Source: Conexibacter sp. CPCC 206217 (lineage in GTDB: Bacteria > Actinomycetota > Thermoleophilia > Solirubrobacterales > Solirubrobacteraceae). From it: a stretch of DNA of 64,000 nucleotides. The notes beneath the pieces were generated by a model. The model made no database searches, was not told where the DNA came from, and saw only the letters and a list, made by a program, of their open reading frames with translations. A program made the translations under genes and the position numbers. Every line of letters begins with the position of its first letter. Position 1 is the first letter of the stretch. Below are positions 44,233 to 50,928 of the stretch, piece by piece. The stretch lies in assembly GCF_030646165.1 (NCBI RefSeq), contig NZ_JAUTDO010000010.1:1-64000 (forward strand), read 5' to 3'.

Positions 44233-44549
44233 CGTGGTCCGCGGCGACGTCTACCGCGTGCGGATCCCCGCGTCCGGCGGTCGCGAAGCGCGGCGCGCGG
44301 TATGCGGGGATCGTGCGGGCAGATGAGCTGCTCGCACTCTCGACCGCGATCGTCGCACCGACCTCGCGCAGCGCCGCGCCGGCGACGTTCCGGCCCGAGA
44401 TCGAACTCGACGGCGAGCGGACACGAGTGATAGTCGAACAGCTGCGGGCGCTCGACGTGCAGCGACTCGACACGCTTGCCGGGCAGCTCCGCGCCGCGGA
44501 GCAGCGCGCCGTGGACGAAGCGCTCGAACTGGTGCTCGCACTGCGCTAG
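44229..44549 (+). pseudogene. MazF/PemK-like toxin gene with apparent frameshift
   Basis: From about base 44294 on, the frame ending at 44549 gives RGARYAGIVRADELLALSTA and IVAPTSRSAAPATFRPEIEL, the central and C-terminal parts of MazF-type endoribonucleases. The expected N-terminus is found in another frame: bases 44234-44296 read VVRGDVYRVRIPASGGREAR, matching the RGD(V/I)(Y/W) first strand of MazF. In the frame of the C-terminus this region reads an unrelated MTWSAATSTACGSPRP. One base gained or lost in the GC repeat near 44290 explains both. Either the toxin is inactivated, or the base call there is wrong. Confidence 0.65.
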
Positions 44550-44585
44550 CGACTGCGGTACGCGCTGCTGGCACCGCTGTCGGTC

Positions 44586-44819
44586 GTGGTGTATGCCGGG
44601 ACGGCGTACTTCGCGGCTGCCGAGGCGGGTGCTCGGCTGGCCGGGCCGGTCGCCGGTGCGACCGTCGCGGCGGTCGACGCGAGCCTCGGTTGGCGGCTGT
44701 CGCGCCGGCTCGGCGTCGAGGAGCCTGCGGCCGTCGCCGAGCACGGCGAGAGCGCCGTCGCGGTGAACGTGATCGCGCTCGGCGCGGTGCTCGGCGGGCT
44801 TGCCGGCTTGATCGCGTGA
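44586..44819 (+). CDS. Small membrane protein, hypothetical
   Basis: A frame of 77 residues starting MVYAGTAYFAAAEAGARLAG with a second hydrophobic segment at the end (VAVNVIALGAVLGGLAGLIA). The start codon is a guess among several GTG/CTG options because hydrophobic residues continue upstream to the toxin stop at 44549. No recognised family. It may be real given its composition and the otherwise empty slot. Confidence 0.4.
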   Translation: MVYAGTAYFAAAEAGARLAGPVAGATVAAVDASLGWRLSRRLGVEEPAAVAEHGESAVAVNVIALGAVLGGLAGLIA

Positions 44820-44827
44820 CCAGCGAC

Positions 44828-46006
44828 TCAGCCGAGGTTCGCCCAGCTCCCCGTCAGCACCGGCTTGACGCCCTGGATCCGGGCGCGTTGGAAGCGGGCC
44901 TGTTCGACGCCTGCCTTCGACAGGTTCAGGTGCAGGATGCCGGTGCGGACGGTCTCGTCGCGGAAGGAGGTGAAGACGAAGTTGCCGAGGCTGTAGGCGA
45001 CCAGTCGACGGCCGTCGTCGAGTGTGCGGATCGGCTGCAGGACGTGGGGGTGGCCGCCGATCACCGCGGTCGCGCCGGACTGCAGCGCGGCCGCCGCGAG
45101 GGTGGACTCCTGGGCGTTCTCGACCGGGTCCAGCTCGATGCCCCAGTGGAAGGTCGCGATCACGACGTCGGCGACTCTGCGGGCGGCGGCGACCGAGGCG
45201 CGCACGTTCGGGATCGAGGCGAACGTGTTGCCGGGGGTCGTCCCCGTCGCCCAGAACTCGGGCGGGAGGATGTTCGAGAAGCCGACGAAGGCGATCTTCA
45301 GGCCGAGCCGCTCGACCACTCTCGGCTGCATCGCCTGCGCGAGGTTCGCGCCAGCGCCGACCGGCTCCATCCCGAACCGTCTGACCCAGCCGAGCGTGTC
45401 CAGCAGCGCCGTCGTGCCGTAGTCGCCGACGTGGTTGTTGGCGAGGTTGACGACGTCGAAGCCGGCGTAGTCGCGCATCGTCTTCAGCGCCGCCGGGCTG
45501 CCGCGGAAGCGGAACTGCTTCTCGACCGGCGCGCCGCGCGTGGAGATCGCGCATTCGAGGTTGCCGAACGCGATGTCGGCCGATCTCAGCGCCAGCGCGA
45601 CGCTCGTCCAGGGGTACTGCGTTCCGTACGACGCCATCGCGCTCGCGGTCGCGTCGCCGAGGTTGACGTCGCCGACCGCGGCGAGCGTCACGTCGCGCGT
45701 TCTGACGACGACCTCTCTCGACCTGCGGCCGTCTCTCGCCGTCACCCGCAGCCGGTAGCCCCTGCGCGGCGTCTGCGGCTCGACGAGGCGGTCGAACACG
45801 CCTCTCGCGTCGGCGCGGATCGCCGTCAGCGGTCGCCAGCTGCCGTCGAGCTTCACCTCCACCTGCACGCGGCCGCGCGCTGCGGCGCCGCGGCCGCTCA
45901 GCTCGAAGCCGACGCCGGTCGCGACCAGCGGCGGCGCTCTCAGCACGAGCGCGGGCAGCGGGGCCGGATCGACGGCCGGCGGGGGCGGTGGGGGAGTGAC
46001 GGCCAT
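44828..46006 (-). CDS. CapA-family (poly-gamma-glutamate synthesis type) metallophosphatase
   Basis: A 392-residue protein. A Pro-rich start and a beta-rich Ig-like segment (LPALVLRAPPLVATGVGFEL to about residue 105) precede the CapA domain with LAAVGDVNLGDA, IAFGNLECAI, VVNLANNHVGDYG, TFHWGIEL and VIGGHPHVLQPI. The metal-binding Asp, Asn and His residues are present. CapA-type proteins act in capsule or cell-envelope synthesis outside the membrane, but no signal peptide is visible from this ATG, so the true start or the export route is uncertain. Confidence 0.85.
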   Translation of the reverse strand: MAVTPPPPPPAVDPAPLPALVLRAPPLVATGVGFELSGRGAAARGRVQVEVKLDGSWRPLTAIRADARGVFDRLVEPQTPRRGYRLRVTARDGRRSREVVVRTRDVTLAAVGDVNLGDATASAMASYGTQYPWTSVALALRSADIAFGNLECAISTRGAPVEKQFRFRGSPAALKTMRDYAGFDVVNLANNHVGDYGTTALLDTLGWVRRFGMEPVGAGANLAQAMQPRVVERLGLKIAFVGFSNILPPEFWATGTTPGNTFASIPNVRASVAAARRVADVVIATFHWGIELDPVENAQESTLAAAALQSGATAVIGGHPHVLQPIRTLDDGRRLVAYSLGNFVFTSFRDETVRTGILHLNLSKAGVEQARFQRARIQGVKPVLTGSWANLG

Positions 46007-46059
46007 CCGCGAAGCCTCTCACGCCCGGCGGCGCGGAGCGCGCCAGAGCGGGCAGGGGC

Positions 46060-46089
46060 GGGCGCGGCTGGCGCGGGCGCGGCTGGCGC
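46060..46089. repeat. Tandem duplication of 15 bases in an intergenic space
   Basis: GGGCGCGGCTGGCGC occurs twice head to tail between the CapA and DeoR genes. The surrounding 100 bases hold no gene that I see. Confidence 0.8.
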
Positions 46090-46108
46090 CGACGCGCCCG
46101 CGCCGCGC

Positions 46109-46993
46109 TCAGCTGCCGACCGGCGTCTCCGCGTCGATGCTCGTCACCGTCACGCCCGTCGCCCTGAGCGCTTCCAGCTCCGGTCCGGCGAGACCTTCAG
46201 TCAGCACCGTCGTCAGCTCGCGCACGTGGGCGATCGCGTTCTGGCCGCGGACGCTCAGCTTCGAGCCGTCGACCAGCAGCACGGTCTCCTGCGATTGAGC
46301 GATCATCGTGCGCTTCAGCTCCGCCTCGAGCTCGTCGGCGTCGGTCATCACGCCGCCCGGCGTGAGGCCCTTGACCGACATGAACATGCGGTCGGCGAAG
46401 TGGCCGCGGATCGTGTCGACCGCGTAGGGACCGACGAACGAGCCCGTCAGCCGGCGCAGCGTGCCGCCGACGGCGACGAGGTGGATCGGCGGGCTCTCGA
46501 CGCCCGCGATCAGGTCCATGATCGGCAGGCTGTTGGTGATGATCGTGACCGCCAGGCCGGCGTCGACGATCCTCTGCGCGAGGAAGTACGCGGTCGAGGA
46601 CGAGTCGAGCACGATCGTCTCCTCCGCCTCCACCATCGCGACGGCGAAGTCCGCCAGCCTTCCCTTCGCGTCGGCGGCGAGGTTGACGCGCTTGGCGAAC
46701 GAATCCTCCTTCGCCGACATCGACGGCAGCACCGCGCCGCCGTGCGTGCGGCGCGCGACCCCTTGCTTCTCCAGCGCCATCAGGTCGCGTCGCGCCGTCA
46801 TCGGCGACACGCCGAAACGCGACTCGACCTCCGTGACGCTCACCGCCCCCGCGCCGCGCAGCAGCTCCGCGATCGCAAAGCGACGCGCTTCGGCGAGCAG
46901 CGGACGACCGGATGAGCCTTCAGCAGCGATGATGCACCTTCCTCCGAGTCGGCGAACACGTTCGAACGGATCCGACCGCCCCCACGCTATCAA
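46109..46993 (-). CDS. DeoR-family transcriptional regulator
   Basis: About 275-294 residues. N-terminal DeoR helix-turn-helix (RFAIAELLRGAGAVSVTEVE, RFGVSPMTARRDLMALEKQG, ARRTHGGAVLP) and a C-terminal sugar-phosphate isomerase-like sensor domain (DSSSTAYFLAQRIVDAG, IITNSLPIMDLIAG, VGGTLRRLTGSFVGP, LLVDGSKLSVRG). Such regulators sense phosphorylated sugars. The start is unclear: TTG 46993 is the longest, while a GGAGGA sequence near 46944 points to initiation close to residue 20. It lies downstream of glucose-6-phosphate dehydrogenase on the same strand. Confidence 0.87.
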   Translation of the reverse strand: MIAWGRSDPFERVRRLGGRCIIAAEGSSGRPLLAEARRFAIAELLRGAGAVSVTEVESRFGVSPMTARRDLMALEKQGVARRTHGGAVLPSMSAKEDSFAKRVNLAADAKGRLADFAVAMVEAEETIVLDSSSTAYFLAQRIVDAGLAVTIITNSLPIMDLIAGVESPPIHLVAVGGTLRRLTGSFVGPYAVDTIRGHFADRMFMSVKGLTPGGVMTDADELEAELKRTMIAQSQETVLLVDGSKLSVRGQNAIAHVRELTTVLTEGLAGPELEALRATGVTVTSIDAETPVGS

Positions 46994-47154
46994 GCATGGT
47001 GGACCCGGTGCGACGGCCGACGCCGCAGAACGTCAGGTGCGGCGGCCGATCGGCGCGCTTCAGCGCTGCCGCGAGCGGTTGGCGGAGCTTGTTCGATTCA
47101 TCGCGAAGGCGTGTCCGCTCGCGCAAATCACGAGTGGACCATGGTCGTTCGGCG

Positions 47155-48588
47155 TCAGCCGACCGACCCGCGCCACTTGCGCTCGAACGGCAGCCGCCAG
47201 CGGTGCGGCGCGATCAGTCTGTTCTGCGACTCGGGCCCCCACGAGCCGGGCGCGTAGGGCTGCAGCGGCGGCGGGCTCTCCAGCAGCGGCGTCGAGACCT
47301 CCCACAGCCGCTCGATGCCGTCGGCGGTCGTGAAGAGCGTGTGGTCGCCCATCATCGCGTCGTGGATCAGGCGCTCGTACGCCTCCAGCACGTCGTGGCC
47401 GTAGGTCGTCTCGTCGAGCGAGAACTGCATGCTCGCCTTCTCCAGCCGCATACCCGGTCCGGGCCGCTTGCCGTAGAAGGAGAGCGACACGCGCGACGCC
47501 TCGTCGAGGTCGAACGTGAGGTGGTCCGGCCCGAACGAGCCGACGCCGGAGCCGCGCGGGAACATCCCCTGCGGCGGCTCGTGGTAGGCGATCGAGATCA
47601 CGCGGGCGCCCTCGGCCATCCGCTTGCCGGTGCGCAGGAAGAACGGCACGCCGGCCCAGCGCCAGTTGTCGATCTCGGCCCGCAGCGCGACGAACGTCTC
47701 GGTCTCGGAGTCGGCCGCGACGCCCGGCTCGTCGCGGTAGCCGTCGTACTGGCCGCGCACGACGTCGGACGGGATCAGCGGCTTCATCGAGCGGAAGACC
47801 TTGTTCTTCTCCTCCGTGATCGCGCGCGGCTCCAGCGCCGTCGGCGGCTCCATCGCGACGAACGCCATCACCTGGAAGAGGTGCGTGACGACCATGTCGC
47901 GGTAGGCGCCGGTCGCCTCGTAGAACGAGCCGCGCATCCCGATCGAGAGCGTCTCCGGCACCTCGATCAGCACGTGGTCGATGTGCTGCCGGTTCCAGAT
48001 CGGCTCGAACAGGCCGTTGGCGAAGCGCAGCGCGAGGATGTTCTGCGCCGCCTCCTTGCCGAGGAAGTGGTCGATGCGGAAGACCTGCTGCTCTCTGAAG
48101 ACCTCGTGCACGGCGGCGTTCAGCTCGCGTGCGCTCTCCAGGTCGGTGCCGAACGGCTTCTCCATCACGACGCGCGCGTCGCGCGCGAGGCCGGCCTCGC
48201 CGAGCTGCTGCACGACCATCTTCGCGGCCTTTGGCGGCACGCTCAGATAGTGCAGGAGGCCTGCTCCGTCCTCCATCTCGCCGCGCGCCTGGTGGACCGC
48301 CGCGTGCAGGGCGGATGGTCCGCCGCTGCCCGAGACGTAGCGCAGCCGCCCGGCGAACGCTTCCCACGACTGCTCATACACGTGCGTGCGCGAGAACTCG
48401 TCGATCGCGGTGCGCGCGAGTCTGCGGAAGCCGTCGACGTCGAGGTCGTCGAGCGAGGTGCCGACGATGCGGAAGTCGACCGGCATCAGACCGGCTTGGA
48501 ACAGTCGCAGCAGACCAGGCAGGAGCTTGCGTCTGGCAAGGTCTCCGGTCGCGCCGAAGAGGACGATCACGTGGGGCTTCGGATTCAT
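47155..48588 (-). CDS. zwf: Glucose-6-phosphate 1-dehydrogenase
   Basis: A 477-residue enzyme that oxidises glucose-6-phosphate to 6-phosphogluconolactone with NADP, the entry to the pentose phosphate pathway. NADP-binding FGATGDLARRKLLPGLLRLF near the N-terminus, substrate/active-site RIDHFLGKEAAQNILALRFA with the catalytic His, and WAGVPFFLRTGKRM are diagnostic. ATG 48588 starts MNPKPHVIVLFGATGD, the normal beginning. No other pentose-phosphate gene is in the window, so it is a stand-alone isozyme. The 161 bases to the DeoR gene hold nothing recognisable. Confidence 0.95.
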   Translation of the reverse strand: MNPKPHVIVLFGATGDLARRKLLPGLLRLFQAGLMPVDFRIVGTSLDDLDVDGFRRLARTAIDEFSRTHVYEQSWEAFAGRLRYVSGSGGPSALHAAVHQARGEMEDGAGLLHYLSVPPKAAKMVVQQLGEAGLARDARVVMEKPFGTDLESARELNAAVHEVFREQQVFRIDHFLGKEAAQNILALRFANGLFEPIWNRQHIDHVLIEVPETLSIGMRGSFYEATGAYRDMVVTHLFQVMAFVAMEPPTALEPRAITEEKNKVFRSMKPLIPSDVVRGQYDGYRDEPGVAADSETETFVALRAEIDNWRWAGVPFFLRTGKRMAEGARVISIAYHEPPQGMFPRGSGVGSFGPDHLTFDLDEASRVSLSFYGKRPGPGMRLEKASMQFSLDETTYGHDVLEAYERLIHDAMMGDHTLFTTADGIERLWEVSTPLLESPPPLQPYAPGSWGPESQNRLIAPHRWRLPFERKWRGSVG

Positions 48589-48767
48589 GCCGCGTCGAAG
48601 TGTGCACGGTCTGCCGGCTGTCTGGTTTGTCCATGTGGTGAAGCGCTCTGCCGATCGCCTGTGCCCGCATGCCGGAACGTCCAGCACCGCGACGACCTCC
48701 GGGCGATGGCGCGAACGCGGACGCGCCGCAAGCTGCGACCTCGTCACCCCGCGAACCGGAGGTTCCA

Positions 48768-49457
48768 GTGTCCCGCCCGTTCCCGTCCCCGCGTCTGACA
48801 GGCCTCTGCCTGATCGTCGCGTCGGTGCTGCTGCAGATCGGCTATCTCGTCACCCCGTGGGAATCCGAGGCCACGACGCTCGGGTACCACACGGCGCTGC
48901 GCGAGCACGAGACGCAGGCGCAGATCGCCGCCGTCTTCCTGCACTTCGGCTGGGTCGTGTGGGCGCCGGCCGCGTTCGGCGTCGTCGCGCTGCTGAGCCC
49001 GCGCGGCGGCTGGCTGCTGAAGATCGCCGGCATCCTCGCGATCGTCGGCACCGTCTCGCTGCCCGGCATGCTCGTGACCGACTTCTACGACCTCGCGCTC
49101 GCGCAGGAGCTGCCGCCCGGCACGGCGGTCGAGGTGTCCGACAAGGCGTCCGAGTTCCCGCTGTTGGCGGTGTTCCAGATCCCGGCGGTGGTCGGCGCGA
49201 TCCTCGGCACGACGTTGCTGTTCTTCGCGTTGTGGCGCGCCCGCGTGGTGGCCACGTGGGTCCCGTTCGTCGTGCTCGGCGGGAACGTCGTGACGTTTTC
49301 GCTGCCGCTCTCGCTCACCTCCTTCGCGATCGGCGGCGGACTCGTGACGATCGGCGGGATCGTGGCCGGCATCCGGATCCTGGGCGTCGACTCAGGCGAC
49401 GTTCGGGGGACCGGCGACCGACTTCCGGCAGAGGCTCCGGCGCCGGCCGCGGCCTAG
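48768..49457 (+). CDS. Multi-pass membrane protein (DUF4386-like), unknown function
   Basis: A 229-residue protein with about six hydrophobic segments (RLTGLCLIVASVLLQIGYLV, AAVFLHFGWVVWAPAAFGVV, WLLKIAGILAIVGTVSLPGM, AVFQIPAVVGAILGTTLLFF and two more). GTG 48768 is chosen because GGAGG lies 6 bases before it and the first helix follows after about ten residues; an ATG at 48669 would add a disordered Pro-rich leader. No catalytic residues can be read. Confidence 0.65.
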   Translation: MSRPFPSPRLTGLCLIVASVLLQIGYLVTPWESEATTLGYHTALREHETQAQIAAVFLHFGWVVWAPAAFGVVALLSPRGGWLLKIAGILAIVGTVSLPGMLVTDFYDLALAQELPPGTAVEVSDKASEFPLLAVFQIPAVVGAILGTTLLFFALWRARVVATWVPFVVLGGNVVTFSLPLSLTSFAIGGGLVTIGGIVAGIRILGVDSGDVRGTGDRLPAEAPAPAAA

Positions 49458-49460
49458 CTT
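49455..49460 (+). promoter_or_regulatory. Leaderless -10 box (TAGCTT) of the RTX-PASTA gene
   Basis: TAGCTT, which includes the stop codon of the preceding gene, ends 6 bases before ATG 49467. Confidence 0.4.
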
Positions 49461-49466
49461 GCAGCG

Positions 49467-50921
49467 ATGACACGAATCTCAGCTTTTCGCGTCCCCGCAG
49501 GGCTCCTGGTCGTGCTGCTGGCGCTGCTCCTGCTCGCCGGCAGCGCCTCGGCCGGGCAGCTCACGAAAGAGGGCGGCACGTGGGTCTACCGCGCCGCGCC
49601 CGGGGAGAACAACGACTTCCGCGTGGTGCTCGACGACCAGCGGGACGGCTACCTGCGCTTCGGCGACGCCTACGACCTCGCCGGCGCGGTGCCGGCCGGC
49701 TGCTACCAGCTCGACTGGGAGGAAGCCGACCTGAAGACGCTGCGCTGCCAGATCGCGAACGTGCGCGCCGAGCTCGGCGACAACGACGGCTCCGTGATCG
49801 AGTGGGGGATCGTCAGCGAGGACCTGCCGGCCAACCTGCAGATCACGATCGACGGCGGTCCCGGGCCCGACAGACTGACCGGTCCGCTGCGCGGCGCCGC
49901 CGTCACGCTGCTGGGCGGCGACGGCAACGACGAGCTGCACGGCTCGCGCCAGGACGACGTCCTCGACGGCGGCCCCGGCAACGACAGAGTCGACGGCTCC
50001 GGCGGCAACGACGTCGTGCGCGGCGGCGACGGCGACGACAAGCTCAGCGGCGACGACCTCGACGTCGGCAGCGACACGATCGACGGCGGCCCCGGCTACG
50101 ACACGATCAGCAGCGACTGGATCCAGAACGACAGAGCCGCCGGGCCGCTCGCCGTCTCGCTCGACGGCGTCGCCAACGACGGCCACGGCAGCGAGCGCGA
50201 CAACGTCGTCGGGGTCGAGCGGCTGGAGCTGTTCGAGGCGGCGGTCCTGGTCGCCGGCGCCGACGCGGTCTTCTTCAAGCTGCTCAACACCAGCGCGGCG
50301 CCGTCGAAGCTCGTCGGCGGGCCGGCCGGCGACACGCTGATCGCCTACGACTCGGCCGACGAGATCGACGGCAGCGGCGGCGACGACACGATCGAGGGCG
50401 GCTACGGCGACGACCGCATCACGGGCGGCGCCGGTCGCGACGTGATCAACGCGGACGCCGGCACGAACTCGTGCAGCTTCCTCGTCTGCCGCATCGGCTC
50501 CGGCAACGACACCGTCCAGGTGCGCGACGGCGAGCAGGACAGCGTCGTCTGCGGGCCGGGCGCGGACACGGTCGTCGCGGACGCGATCGACACCGTCGCG
50601 GCGGACTGCGAGACGGTCGACCGCGGCGTCATCGCACCGCCGCCGGGCAACAGAGACAGAGGCAGAGACAGAGACAGAGGCGGCGCGAGAAAGGCGCCGG
50701 CCAGAAGCAGCAGGCGCTGCGTCGTGCCGAAGGTCAGAGCGGGCGCGAAGCTCGCCGCCGTCAAGCAGGCGCTCGCGAAGAAGGGCTGCAAGGCCGCGAC
50801 GAGAAGGATCCGCTCCGCAAAGGTCCGCAGAGGCCGCGTCGTGAAGCTGTCGCACAAGGCCGGCAAGCGGCTCGCGTACAGGAAGACGATCACGGTGTTC
50901 GTGTCACGCGGGCGGCGCTGA
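49467..50921 (+). CDS. Exported RTX (calcium-binding) protein with C-terminal PASTA domain
   Basis: A 484-residue secreted protein. Signal peptide (LLVVLLALLLLAGSASAG, cleavage near residue 29), a domain of about 100 residues with two Cys, then glycine/aspartate nonapeptide repeats (LLGGDGNDELHGS, LDGGPGNDRVDGSGGNDVVR, GGDGDDKLSGDD) that form calcium-binding beta-rolls, interrupted and resumed around residue 295-330. An Arg/Asp-rich linker (NRDRGRDRDRGG) leads to a PASTA domain (418-484: CVVPKVRAGAKLAAVKQAL...GKRLAYRKTITVFVSRG). PASTA domains bind peptidoglycan, so the protein is probably held at the wall. The linker arginines are nearly all AGA. Confidence 0.88.
   Translation: MTRISAFRVPAGLLVVLLALLLLAGSASAGQLTKEGGTWVYRAAPGENNDFRVVLDDQRDGYLRFGDAYDLAGAVPAGCYQLDWEEADLKTLRCQIANVRAELGDNDGSVIEWGIVSEDLPANLQITIDGGPGPDRLTGPLRGAAVTLLGGDGNDELHGSRQDDVLDGGPGNDRVDGSGGNDVVRGGDGDDKLSGDDLDVGSDTIDGGPGYDTISSDWIQNDRAAGPLAVSLDGVANDGHGSERDNVVGVERLELFEAAVLVAGADAVFFKLLNTSAAPSKLVGGPAGDTLIAYDSADEIDGSGGDDTIEGGYGDDRITGGAGRDVINADAGTNSCSFLVCRIGSGNDTVQVRDGEQDSVVCGPGADTVVADAIDTVAADCETVDRGVIAPPPGNRDRGRDRDRGGARKAPARSSRRCVVPKVRAGAKLAAVKQALAKKGCKAATRRIRSAKVRRGRVVKLSHKAGKRLAYRKTITVFVSRGRR
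50651..50680 (+). repeat. AGAGAC/AGAGGC hexamer repeat encoding an Arg-Asp/Gly linker
   Basis: Imperfect tandem copies of AGAGAC and AGAGGC, strikingly A-rich for this genome, encode alternating Arg with Asp or Gly. Confidence 0.8.
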
Positions 50922-50928
50922 GCGGGGC

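Noticed and set aside
48669-48767. Longer membrane protein starting at ATG 48669
   Set aside because: The added 33 residues are Pro/Ala-rich with no ribosome-binding site, while GTG 48768 has a well-placed GGAGG.
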